Below are positions 11,790-22,160 of a stretch of DNA of 64,000 nucleotides, one piece after another. This DNA comes from Laguncularia racemosa (taxonomy: Eukaryota > Streptophyta > Magnoliopsida > Myrtales > Combretaceae), in contig JBBMOL010000016.1 of the NCBI GenBank assembly GCA_037954665.1, positions 2,914,001 to 2,978,000 of the forward strand. The letters are read 5' to 3'. Each line of letters begins with the position of its first letter. The stretch's first letter is position 1. The position numbers and the translations under genes were made by a program. The notes under the pieces are model-generated. The model saw only the letters and a list, made by a program, of their open reading frames with translations, was not told the DNA's origin and did not search any database.

Positions 11790-13080
11790 TGTACTCATAT
11801 GCTGCACCTCCTCTTGTTTGAGTTTCTTCTGTTCTGTCATAATTCTAGTATGATGAAGCAAGATAGCTGACCTTGCTGGTGCTGGAGACTCTTCACACAG
11901 ATCAAGATGTCTGTCATATGACGGAATCCTGTTCCCTTTTGTGATTGTCATAGAATTTGATGAATTAACTCCAGGATGCCTTACTGTCCTCGTTTGAGAT
12001 CTTATCAAGCTCTCTTATCGTTTCCCTAAAACCTTCTTGTTGAAAACTGATTCCTGATATAATTCCCAAAGAATCGCCTCCCTTTCCTCAGTTTTAGAAA
12101 TTCTTGGAGAACCTGCACTTTATGTTGTTCTCACGTCTAAGGAATTAACATTTGACTGCTTCTAAGAAAAATCTTGAATGCTCAGAGCAACCAGAATTGA
12201 GAAACAAAGAACTTCGCTAATTTCATATATTGCGAATCAGTTGAAGGGTAAAGGTGCTCGCCTTCCAAGCATTTTCAAAGCTCTGATCTATCTTCTCTGT
12301 ACTGACCTTTTCTGCAAGTGAGCCGAGAGGGTCTGCTTCTTCTTCTTGCATCAAAGCAGCTATTTTAGGATCATCCTTTTTGAAGAATGTTCGTTGGATC
12401 TTGTTGTTATGAGCTGCTTATTGTTGCAAAAGTTACAAATATTGATCACTTATTACAGCATAATGAGTAATTTCGTTGTCTATGTAGTTCTAGTAAAGTT
12501 AATACAGCACTGTAATCAAAATCTAAATATCTTTGGGTGGGCGCCTTGCAATTGTCAAAGATGATCATTTACGTTGCTGACATGCCGCTCACCCGTCAAG
12601 CTGCTAATATCTTGAGCCAATACCGCTAAAGGAGTTCTTAGCTGCAGATCTAAGTGCCATCCCTGGTAGCTTATGCAAGCTCTATCCATTGCGCGTCGGA
12701 TCAGTAACATGAGTCCTCCTGCAATCCAGAAAGGAAGAAATTACTTGACGGGGGAAACGAATTTATTTGAGTGTCTTAGCAGAGAATGATGCAAATTCAG
12801 AAATTTCATCAACCTACAATATATTATGGGAGACAACTCTTTTGTTGTTTAAATTGATGTATGAAGAATTGTTTTCTTTTGCCATGGCTTCATACTTCGC
12901 CCTCTTCTTACATAATGTGGAAAACCGATTTCTTACCGTGTTGTCAGTTCCGCAAAAACATCATAATCAGCAAAATCATATAACTTAAAAGAGTACAAAG
13001 AGAGATGTTTTCGGTACTCCGTTGTCAGAACAACTTAAATGTACCGGCTCGAAACCATTTTTGCTATTTCTGCCCAGGAT
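11790..13080 (-). pseudogene. decayed R2R3-MYB gene of the FOUR LIPS/MYB88 family
   Basis: Exon-like blocks, in minus-strand order, match FLP/MYB88, atypical R2R3-MYB regulators of stomatal division. Block 1 (13044-13080): SWAEIAKMVSSR. Block 2 (about 12866-12948): TDNTVRNRFSTLCKKRAKYE then AMAKEN, the second half of repeat R3 and its basic tail. Block 3 (12593-12718): ...QLRTPLAVLAQ. Block 4 (12262-12413): FFKKDDPKIAALMQ ... SLAEKVSTEKIDQSFENAWK. Block 5 (from 12112): VLQEFLK, then in another frame FRETIRELDKISNEDSKASW, then DLCEESPA. Blocks 3 and 4 join in phase through a GT-AG intron. Breakage: the acceptor before TDN reads CGG where CAG is expected, block 2 runs into a stop, the donor after block 4 is GC, and block 5 has a frameshift near 12065. 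R2 and the N-terminus are not found. A weak match (SSWRAI near 13210) might be its trace. Confidence 0.8.
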
Positions 13081-13612
13081 GTGACTGTCGGAGAAAATTA
13101 CAGATGGAAGAAGTATAATAGTTAAGAGATTGTAGTTTACCTTAGAAAGAATCTTCCGAGTGATAATCAATCTAGAAAAATGCACTTCCAAATCGGAAAT
13201 TGCTCTCCAAGAACTAGGTATCTGCTTTGCTTCTTCTTCTTTTTCTAAGAGACGTAACTAACTTTTTTAATTTTGAATTTGCTCCCTTTGTATATCTTAG
13301 GCCTCGGCCTCACATATTTATCAAATTACCACTACTAACTACATTTACTAAACTGTCCTTTATCTACTTCTTTAACTAAGCCAGTTCACATTATTTGTAT
13401 ATGACGCACATTTCACCGGTAGCATCCACACACTTCATTTAATTACAACACATACAACCACATACTTATACCACCACTTCATTTGCCTTTTATAATCCCT
13501 TAACAAGGGTTTATGTATCCTAAGGGTTGTCCCTATCATTGGGGGTTTCAAGATTGTCCTTTTCTCCAAAGACAAAATTAGGAAATTGTAGTTGAATATA
13601 ATCTGCGTCCTC

Positions 13613-13984
13613 TTATATTGCATCTGATTCCGATTCAATATCCCAATAAATCAATAGTTGTGGTACTTCTAAACTATCTCTTACAACAAAATCACACTCC
13701 AAAATTTGAGAAGGGCGACTCAAGATCTCATCCTCTAATAAAAAATGAGTTGGCAATTCTTTTACTACTAGAAAAGTGCCATGTGATTTCTTAAACAAGT
13801 AAACATGGAACACTAGGTGTAAATGATAACCTTGAGGCAAGTGCAACTTGTAAGTAACATCACTAACAATTTGAAAAGACCCATAAAATCGAGGAGAGAG
13901 CTTGCAAGTAGTAGAAGACTCCAAGCTAGAAAGCAAGACTAGTTGTAAACAAATGAAAACCCAATCACCTTCATTATAAGTCAC
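13613..13984 (-). pseudogene. Ty3/gypsy integrase C-terminus and chromodomain start
   Basis: This frame reads GDWVF...LSPRFYGSFQIV...YKLHLPQG...HLVFHVYLFKK, the integrase C-terminal module of plant Ty3/gypsy elements. It is followed by PSQILECDFVVRD...VPQLLIYWDIE, the start of a chromodomain, which places the element among the chromoviruses. It is the 3' end of the pol remnant that runs leftward from 17277. No LTR was found beyond it. Confidence 0.85.
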
Positions 13985-14059
13985 ATCTCTTCAAGCCTTA
14001 TTAGCAAGTGAGCAATTGCACAATCAAGCTCTTTCCAAATTAGCTCACAAATGAAGCAA

Positions 14060-14650
14060 CATGTCATCTCATTTACAAAATGCATTACAAAGATCAAGAG
14101 AATAGACTTCATCGAGAAAATAAATGGGCAAAGATGGTGCAGGTCGAACATACACGACCTTAAAAGGAGTCATCTTAGTTGAAGAATGAAATGAAGTGTT
14201 GTATGAAAATTCAACCCAAGTCAACCGAGTAGTAGGATTTTTTGAAGTAAACAGTATAGATAACGCTCTAAACAATGGTTCAAAACCTCCATCTATCTAT
14301 CCATTTTCAGATGATAAGCAATGCTAAAATGTAATTTTGTGCCCTAAAGAGTAAAAAGCTCCCTCCATAAGCCACTAACAAATAATGGATCTCTATTGCT
14401 TACAAATGCTTGGAGTAAGCCATGTAAGCAAATAATCTCTTTCAAGAAAGTCCCAGCCACAAATTTGGCTATGAAAGCATATTTCAAGGAAATAAAGTGG
14501 GCATACTTAGAAAACCTATCCACCACTCTCAAGATAGCATCAAATCCCTTTGAGCATGGTAATCCTATAATGAAATCCATGGAAATGTCTTCCTACACTA
14601 CATTAGAAATAGGAATTAGATTAAGTCATCCAATAGAAGAAAGATGTTAA
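14060..14650 (-). pseudogene. Ty3/gypsy integrase core, broken
   Basis: Two frames carry the core. MDFIIGLPCSKGFDAILRVV and the following DRFSKYAHFISLK lie at 14344-14580 and hold the first catalytic Asp region and the following SNRDPLF block (usual SDRDxxF, so the second Asp region is preserved). After a frame change, WVEFSYNTSFHSSTKMTPF and VVYVRPAP lie at 14069-14275 (usual AEYWYNTSYH...). Frameshifts and stops between the blocks show that it is not functional. Confidence 0.85.
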
Positions 14651-14893
14651 GCTTTATTTCTTTAACAAATAGCACAATTAGCTACAAAAATAGCCACATC
14701 CCACTTCATTCCAACCTAATACAAATTAGATGCCAATCTCCTATAGGTCTATAGATAGCCAGCATGTCCTCCTAAAGGAGTAGAATGAAACTCATACAAA
14801 TATAGTTACACCTATTGTGACTTTACTAGAATAACCAATCTATCTTGATAATGTATGATATCATTCTTGAGATGAAAGCCATGACTTGCCTCC

Positions 14894-15172
14894 TTACCAT
14901 GTTTTAGCAACTATATTTTTAACATAAAAAAAAAAGCATCTTGTAAAACATCTTTTAGAATAGCCTCTAAATCTATCCAAATTGGACCCGAAATAGTTGT
15001 TAACTTCTTTAAACTCTCTAAAGAGTGCATCAGTTCCTTTGTTTTCACCTCTACTTTTATATAATATGCCAAACTCAAATCCAAACAATTTTGCTAGCCA
15101 ATGGTGTTGGTTTGTAGTTATGATACACTGATTTAGGAGGCAATGAAGGCTCTTTTGGTCAATTTTTACCAC
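14894..15172 (-). pseudogene. Ty3/gypsy RNase H remnant
   Basis: The frame reads VKIDQKSLHCLLNQCIITTN, then HHWLAKLFGFEFGILYKSRG and ENKGTDALFRE. This is the terminal part of the gypsy RNase H domain (usual form TDQKSLK...LLGYDFEI.Y+.G+EN..ADALSR). The upstream part of the domain (about 15173-15420) is in other frames and contains stops. Confidence 0.8.
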
Positions 15173-15499
15173 AAATTACCTACTGAGTAGATAAGGCTGC
15201 CAATGATTGGTTGTTAATGCCATTGATTCCTTCTCACAGGCTAATTTAGCCAATGTGGTGTTGATTGTATGCGAGACTAAGCCCTAAGCCAATTCTGAAT
15301 GCATCACACTATCACAAAAGTTTAAGTGAAATTTGCTATAGCTAAAACTGAATGTAAAGCTTGAAAGGATAATAAAGCATCTTCATTCCATTCAAAGAAT
15401 TTATCTCAAGAGATTGGTCAAAGGCTAACCTATTTCGCCATAACGTACCCCAAATAATCCAAAGAAGTCTTTCCAAAAGTACGCTTCCTTTTGTTAGCG

Positions 15500-16110
15500 G
15501 AAAATTGATTCTTTCTCAATAGATTAAGCACAATTCACAAATGCCCCAAATGCTTCGTTGTGTCGTTGCTATAGACGAGGATATCATCAAAGAATACCAA
15601 CACAAAATCCCTTAAATATGACCTAAATAAGTCATTTATATTAGTATGGAAAGTAACTAGTGCATTAGTGAGGCCAAACAACATCACCAAGAACTTATAA
15701 TGCCATTAGTGTGTATGGAACGCTATTTTAAGAATATCTTTTGGAGACAATTTAATCTAATAACATCCTACATGCAAATTAATTTAGAAAAAAACAATAG
15801 CTCCATGTAATTCATCCAATAATATAGGATACTTATTAGGTACAATAGCTTTATTTAAAACCCTATAATCTATGCAAAAGCATCAAAAACCTTTTTTTTT
15901 TCAATATGGTTGTACTAGAGAATGGACTAAAACTAGCTCAAACAATCCTCGTTGTTAACATTTCTTCCACTAATCTTTCAACCTCATCCTTTTGCACTCT
16001 TGCATACCTACATGACCACACATTGCTAGGCCTAACCTATTCCTTTAAAGGAATTTAATGATCAATTGGCCTTGGTGGAGGCAAACATGGTCACTTCATA
16101 AAAACATCTT
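15500..16110 (-). pseudogene. Ty3/gypsy reverse transcriptase remnant
   Basis: Reading the minus strand from 16110: LPPPRPIDH, then RYARVQKDEVERLVEEMLTT, SFSPFSS, IDYRVLNKAIVPNKYPI, KFLVMLFGLTNALVTFHTNI and RDFVLVFFDDILVYS. These are the consecutive conserved blocks of gypsy reverse transcriptase, including the FxDD catalytic box. Several in-frame stops interrupt it. Confidence 0.85.
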
Positions 16111-16145
16111 CAAACTCCTCCATAAGTGACAATGGGGGAGGAAAA

Positions 16146-16676
16146 TAGGGATGCAAGTAAGGTAGATTTGAGACAGGTTTTATAAAACCTTAACCCACCC
16201 TTATAGGGTTTAGTGTTTCCCAAAACATTATATAAACTCTATAGAGTTTTTACTCTTATTACCAAAACCTAACCCTATAGGGTCATGAACCATATAAAGG
16301 GGGATTGCGTTTTTATAGACTTAACATGAGATAAGGAGAAATTACAGTAGAAAGTAGTTAGATAAAGTTATTATTATACTTATTGACTTACATATAAACA
16401 AAATTTGAAAATTAAATATGTTGTACAATGTAAAATTAGTGTAGAGCATGCATATTACGTAGGTTAAGAATAAATATTATTATTAACATATTTTTTTTAT
16501 TAGATTAGGTTTCCCATAAGGTTTTTTTGAAGTCCTAAAACATAACCCTAAATGTTATAAGATTTTGAATCATGTTCTAAAACTTAATAAAAACTCTATA
16601 AGGTATTATATTATAAGGTTTTTATGAAGTTAGAAAAAAGTTGAGTATCTTATAATGACATGTTCAATTGCATCTA
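16146..16676. mobile_element. hAT-like MITE nested in the gypsy pol remnant
   Basis: Left end TAGGGATGCAAGTAAGG (16146-) and right end, read on the other strand, TAGATGCAATTGAACATG (from 16676) form imperfect terminal inverted repeats of a hAT type. The inside is non-coding and rich in 'ctatagggttt' and 'aaaacct' phrases. It interrupts the order of gypsy domains between protease (16936-17277) and reverse transcriptase (ending about 16110), so it inserted after the gypsy element. An exact target duplication is not visible. Confidence 0.55.
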
Positions 16677-16935
16677 TAAATGAAAATTAGCTAAATTTGA
16701 AGTCCCTTCAACACTTGTCACATCAAGAGCCCATAATAAACAACAAGTGTCAAAATCACCAAGTGTCAATAAAGATTTATAAGTAATTCAAATTTGTGTA
16801 AAGTAGGATCACTATGCAAAACATATTCCCTACCTCCCCTAAGAATCTTCATAGTCACCATACCTTAAACCACTTTAACTTTCTAAGAGTTTTGTAACTA
16901 AGCCTCTCCCAAAATCAAATTTACTCTACCCAATT

Positions 16936-17277
16936 TTACGATATAGCAATTAGTAACAACATTAAATCACCAATCAACAATTGCAAGATTTTACAAGCAC
17001 CACTAGGCTTCACCTCATGCCCATCTCCCAATGTCACCATGAAAGGAAAAGTTTCACATTTAAGTAAAGGTAAATGAGCCACCAATTTTGAAGAAACAAA
17101 GTTTTGACTTGCTTCACTATGAACTGTTATAGAAATATGGTACTTAAAGAGTTTACCTCTAAATTTCATTAACCTAGGGCCATTGAGACCACTAAGGGAA
17201 AAAAGTGAAAGCTCCAAACCTTGTTCTCCATGAATATTAGTCTCATGAGCTTGTTGATTAGCATTGCGAGTCAACAT
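16936..17277 (-). pseudogene. Ty3/gypsy aspartic protease region
   Basis: The frame contains LSLFSLSGLNGPRLMKFRGK, then VHSEASQNFVSSKL, matching the retropepsin region of plant gypsy elements (usual ...GLNGP+TMR..G...VDSGASHNF). The catalytic DSG has become HSE, so the protease is dead. The frame ends at the border with the duplicated PH-domain gene copy. Gag and the 5' LTR are absent. Confidence 0.75.
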
Positions 17278-17280
17278 ATC

Positions 17281-17960
17281 ATCATTTACATATCTCTAAC
17301 ATTGTGTAATATTACAAAACAAGAAACAAGATTTTAACTCCATAACTTTCAAAACTCTTTAGGACCTTGTTCCTTCAAAATCATGAGCTTCTCAACCATA
17401 GCAAGACAATACTTTGCAATCCCTTTGATCATAGGAGCACTCCTAAGATCAACCCTATTCCCAACTTTCAAAGTGATCACTGTTACCCCTCTCTTATAAA
17501 CCTCAAAACAATTTAAACATCTTTAATCACTTTACATAAGAAATTTCTTCCATCTTGACCTACCAGCCCCAAAATCATTGTGACCCACAAGTTAGTGAAC
17601 CTTTAATGCAAAAAAGAAAGCACAAGAAACCACAACTAGAGTTAGTGAAAGCCAAAAGAGAGTGAAACCCAAGAGAAGGTTGGCTATTAGGTTGCTATAG
17701 TGTCTCCATTGTTGAAAAATACAATTTCTTGCCTAGGCTTGATAGAGGAGGAGGTGATGGTGGCCTTAGTCATGGTTAAAGGTTGGTTAGTTTGACAAGA
17801 AGATGACATGTGGAGTTTGGTGTTCTGTTTGTTGTTTATTAAAGAAAGTATATGGAGGTAGTAAGGTAATACATTAGGGAGGAGAGAGTGGTGGTAGATG
17901 GAGGAGGTGGTAAGTGATCTTATAGCTACCTTGTAGAGCATTATGTGTCACAAAGTTATT
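17281..17960 (-). pseudogene. broken second copy of the PH-domain membrane protein gene
   Basis: This segment follows the whole of 10709-11590 in the same order. It includes the 3' UTR start (atcatttacatatctc), the C-terminal coding part (aggaccttgttccttcaaaa), the membrane segment (gagaaggttggctattagg), the Ser/Thr-rich N-terminus, and upstream flank beyond the start (gtgatcttat, gagcattatgtgtcacaaa). An internal deletion of about 190 bp removes the original ATG region and 5' UTR, joining 'ggaggtggt' directly to the upstream 'gtgatcttat'. A small deletion after FFNN and several other indels destroy the frame. The copying was at DNA level because non-transcribed flank is included. Confidence 0.85.
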
Positions 17961-18985
17961 TATTTCCTTATATGACAATATATCACTACAACAAGAAAGG
18001 GCTACATCTTTGTATTTTTAATATTTGTGTGTTCTTAAAAGGGTTTAAAATTATCAATGGTAATACTATTACAATTTTTTTACAAAAGAAATTTCTTTTC
18101 AACTGCTTCTTTCCTTATTCAATTGATTTATCCTTCTTTTGCTTCTAGCACTTACTCTATGTTTTGTACTATCGATTTAATGTTTTAGTTTTTATTCTCA
18201 TATTCCCTTGTTGTTCTTTCTTATCAATTCAATAGTTAGATTGTTTGTTAAATTTGATATAATGCTTACAAAAGTTATATTACCCATTCATTCTTTGTCC
18301 ACCATCTATTTGATAATATATCTCACTTGATTTCAACTTTTAAACTGCATATAAAGCTAACATTAGGAACCATATATTGAAAGTTACAATATTAAGTTTC
18401 CATTTGTTAATAATTTTGCAAAACGTATAAAACTTTTTTTATTTAGGTATTTTTATTCTATTCACCAAAGAAGTTATGAGATTTCATGTTGTCCTTAGTC
18501 TTTAATGCTAGCATTACTGATTTTGGATAGCTACCCTTTATCTTAAAACTTATCAAATATTAGAGGAAAGTATGTATTTTCGGTTTTGTTTAAAAGAAAT
18601 TTTTTAGAGAACATAGTTGCCATATATAAAACACACTTGTATAAACCTTACAAGGTTTCACAATGCATTTCATCTTTGTTTTTCACCAAGCTAGTGATCA
18701 TGACACTCAAATTACGTTATAAACTATGTTATCTCTTAAATACAAAACTGTTATAGTTCCTTACGATCGAAATTGCTATAAAAATCCATTTATCATATTG
18801 ATCATATCTTTTTCTTTTTCTTTTTCTTTTCTTTCTTTTTTTCTTTTTTTTTAGGCTTTAATTCTCACATTGGTGCTATTATGTCATGTTGAGTGTTACT
18901 TTAGGTCTATCACTTTTTGCATTCCTTCTTTGTTAAATTTATTCTTTCATAATCTTCATTTCTATATCATTTTCATTGATTGCTT
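17961..18985. other. intergenic, nothing firm recognised
   Basis: AT-rich DNA. A T/C-rich run at about 18808-18853 precedes the LINE-like remnant. No exon was identified. Confidence 0.4.
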
Positions 18986-18989
18986 GTAT

Positions 18990-19650
18990 CTATGTCTGAT
19001 TTTAGTTGTCTTTTTTTCCTTTTATTGGTCCATGAACTTCACTACTAGCTCTAGTAAGGCTCCAATAGGCTTCAATATGCTTGATGGAAATGTTCAAGAT
19101 AGTCTAGATCTAGAGGAAAATGTGGAGTTAATCATAAGAGTAAATATTTGATAGTTAGAAGAGTAATGCTAAATAAATTACTCAACAAGAAAGGAGTTAT
19201 TAATATTCTTAAGAAGGCATGGAAAGATTGGTATCATTAAAATTCTTGTGATGAGTATGAATTTGTTTCTATTTGCATTTCATAGTTTTGAAACTACATG
19301 CAAAATAATTTATGAAGGACCTTTGGTAATAATGGGTTATTGCTTCATGGTCTTCAATTGAATCATTCCCCTATGAATAATGCAAATAAATTAGGTTATT
19401 TGGTTGGAGTAGTGATAGTGGTGGATCCATATAAACTTCTTTATGGTTTAAGGCCTAGTTTTCTATTTGACAAAGTTAAAATTAACTGTAAAGTGTCTTT
19501 GAAAATAGGTGCTTAGGTGAATAGATAAGGAGTGAGTAGATATTGGATTAGTTTTAAATATGAGAAATTGAAATTTTTGTTTTGAAGGTAGACTTAGACA
19601 TGTAAGTAAAATTGCTCTAATCAAAGAAATGTGGTGAAGTACTAAGGAAC
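18990..19650 (+). pseudogene. LINE ORF1-like remnant (DUF4283 and CCHC zinc knuckle)
   Basis: Read in shifting frames, the segment gives LEENVELIIRVNI, LNKLLNKKGVINILKKAWKD, a middle part (FLFDKVKINCKVSL), and then RYWISFKYEKL followed by a decayed cysteine knuckle. This is the order of the DUF4283 domain and CCHC_4 zinc knuckle in plant non-LTR retrotransposon ORF1 proteins (usual ...WVSFKYEKLPDFCxxCGRLGH). Multiple stops and frameshifts make it a relic. An A-rich tract at 19781-19803 lies downstream, just before the tandem array. Confidence 0.65.
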
Positions 19651-20629
19651 TAGTTTAAGTGCATCCCTAGTGAGGGATTTTAGAGTTAATGTGATGTGTG
19701 ATTTAACAAAGAATGTTGATCTTAATGTTTCAGCTAGTGCACACTATGCTTCAAAATCTAATTCTACCGATTCACAACATGAAAAAAAGAAAAAAAAAAA
19801 AAGGTAATGCATAATGAACTGAAGCAACTAGAAACACAAAATTGCACTTAACAACTCTTCACCTAGTCTCTTAAACCCAAGCACATATACAAAATTATAG
19901 TCAAATCATTCAATTCTTTACCAACAAACACAAAAAGTGACTATTTTGGTTCTCCCATTAAATCACTGTAAGTACAAACAACCAAATATATTCGTATTGC
20001 TACAATTATTGACAACACTTGTCTACTTCAGCCAAACCTAAGCACGAAAATACATACACAACCCCCTGAACCTTTCCATAACACTACTTGTCCTTCATAA
20101 GATTAAAAAACAGCATAAACATTTATGCTTATGCAAATACCTTAACCATCAAACACATTTCTTTACCCTCAAAATCCATTCCCAAAAATAAAAAATCACC
20201 AACCTATGCATCATAACTTTGAGAGTGCATTAGCAAAAAGTAGGGGCAAACTTACTTTGTTTAAAATTCATTCAAACAATGAAGTCATAGCTCCTAAGTC
20301 ACTTTTAGCAAGTACAGAGCCAATGTGTAGGGTTTTAACTAAGTCTATTACTTCTTTAACTTTAGTGATTGGTTTTAATAAACATACCCTAATTAATGAA
20401 AGAAGAGCACAATTGTATTAGTAAAAAAATATAAATATAAATCATAATTGCAATTGATAAAGAAGGAGATAGTTAGAAGTGAATAAAATAAACAAAAAAA
20501 GTGAGGAAAAAAATGAATTAAAAGATCTAGGAGACGCATGGTTGGAAAAGGGAAGAAAAGTATACTAATTGAGTGTTAGTTTAGGTTGTTTAATTATTTA
20601 TTTATGTTTTTGATCTAGATATTAGAAAA

Positions 20630-20790
20630 GGCTAAGTTGAACTAGTGACCTAACTCAAACTAACCCGACTAGTTCTTAAACCATAAATAGGCCTGAGGTG
20701 GCTAGTTTAGCATTGGAAACCTATTGAACTAGTGGGTCCTTCATAGGTAGGTTACAACTTGCCAAACCCTTAATTCAACCCTCCTAACTA
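20630..20790 (+). repeat. hAT-terminus-like stretch in each unit
   Basis: The stretch reads 'gacctaactcaaactaaccc', then 'gactagttcttaaacc', and ends 'caacttgccaaacccttaat' and 'tcaaccctcc'. This is the style of a plant hAT 3' terminus (runs of aaccc/ggttcaaccc ending near tgccaaaccc). Equivalent stretches lie about 2.29 kb apart in every unit, for example near 22918, 25206, 27496 and 29787. No matching target duplication was located, so the assignment is tentative. Confidence 0.4.
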
Positions 20791-21030
20791 GTTAAAAAAT
20801 AAATGAATAAATAAAAAGCACAAGAGAACAATCGGCCAATAAAGGAACAAAGAAGAAAAAAAAAGAAGCTAGCCAAGGTGTCATCATTTGTTTGAGAAAA
20901 GTAATGTGAAATGACATGCATGGTCAAATCATGAAGTCTTTTTTTCTTACACTCAAGTGCACAAATGACAATTTCTTTTAATAGAATCATAAGCTTTTTA
21001 AAGAAAAAAACAACACCTTGAAAAATGAGA

Positions 21031-21055
21031 GGGGAGAGAGGGGGGGAGAAAGGGG
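21031..21055 (+). repeat. G-rich tract in each unit, possible G-quadruplex
   Basis: GGGG, then AGAGA, a run of seven G, AGAAA and GGGG. The central run can supply two G3 tracts, so the G3N1-7 rule for quadruplexes can be met. The tract recurs in each unit (near 23311, 25605, 27896 and 30185) with a variable central G run. Confidence 0.6.
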
Positions 21056-21599
21056 AAAAAAAGGACAAGAAGATTTTCATGAAATGAAAATGTGTGGAAA
21101 ATTTTTGAAGTGAAATTTAGAAGTACTCAAAAGGCAATGAAGAAATTTATTAGTTATAGGCTTTCAGCTTTTCAGAAACCTAAGTTGAATGGTATAAAAA
21201 ATTTTGAATTTGAACATTTTGAGGCTTCTAACATTAAAAAGCAATGAAGAAAATTTTGAATGTTTTGTCAATTTAGAAACTTTTGAACATTTGTGAGAAT
21301 GATGTATGTATTTTACTTGTTTAAAACATTCACTTCTCTACAATACATAGAAAAACTCTCATTTTCTTTATGTGCTCTCATCTACTTAACTCTCTAAGCT
21401 TTCCTCTTATAAATAAGCATACAATATTAGTCTTTTACTTTTTCACTTTTATTTTGCCTGCATCTAGTTCTGTTAACTTTTTTTTTTCTTGCTATGTAGA
21501 TAATATTGTCTTCTACCAAGTGTACTTTTTTTTCTATAACCATATTTTCAAATTATATTTTTTCTTGTATCACTATTAATTTTTTCTAATAAGAAAGAA

Positions 21600-22125
21600 A
21601 TGGCCAGTTTCTTCCATCATTCATCTTTCAATAAAGATGGAGGTTCAAGAAAAAGTGATAAGGAAAAATTTATTCAACTCGAGTAGGTGTAATTTTATAA
21701 CATGGAACATTATAACCTCCATGGCTCCACCAACGAACATTTGAAGGATTTAATGATACGTCCCTAACTCTACAACCCACCCCCCTCGAGTTTGAGCACA
21801 TGACACCTATGGTAGCAAGGAGGAGGAAGAGGAAGTTGAGGAAGTTTTGGAGAAGTACCGGCCTACATATGTGATAAAGTTGGTTCCAGTGGTAAGCCAA
21901 CCATACCACTTAAATATGACATTTCTACTAAATATTTTCAAAAAATTGTAAGTGCATATGGGAATAACCTTGCATATTGCAACTATTGTTAGTCAAGTTA
22001 TGTATGGAAAAATGAGGATAGCTATAGGATGTTGATCACGCACATGCAATCGAAGCACTGAATAGAGTTTGGTATAGACAAGTCACAGCAACAAATATCC
22101 AAGCCTGGTAGTTCGCAGTTATCAA
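21600..22125 (+). pseudogene. dead hAT transposase N-terminus with BED finger, unit 1
   Basis: An ATG opens MASFFHHSSFNKDGGSRKSD. After a stop the sequence continues with an acidic run (EEEEEVEEVLEEV) and then IPLKYDISTKYFQKIVSAYG, LAYCNYC, WKNEDSYRMLITHMQSKH and IEFGIDKSQQQISK. CNYC with HMQSKH gives the Cx2C...Hx4H pattern of the BED zinc finger that opens plant hAT (Ac-like) transposases. A stop directly follows CNYC and another follows HMQSKH. Both stops are present in all five units, so the gene was already dead before amplification. The rest of the transposase does not follow inside the unit. Confidence 0.75.
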
Positions 22126-22160
22126 CAAACACAAAAAGTGACTATTTTGGTTCTCCCATT

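Larger units (their letters stand above)
19873..22160 (+). repeat. array unit 1
   Basis: The most diverged unit. It has an extra T in 'aaccatcaaac' (near 20145), which shifts the 110-codon frame open in the other four copies, and it lacks a G in 'tttggagaagtaccgg'. It contains the original copy of the 37-base segment (19923-19962) that is repeated at junctions. Confidence 0.95.

Noticed and set aside
11685..12008. 107-codon frame as an independent gene
   Set aside because: Its middle matches the DLYEESPAS region of FLP/MYB88 and its ends do not. It is a frame running through the pseudogene.
13185..13225. Minus-strand piece IPSSWRAISDLEVHF as the missing MYB R2 repeat
   Set aside because: It has plausible splice borders, but only the W-x-A-I spacing agrees with R2. 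The match is too short to include.
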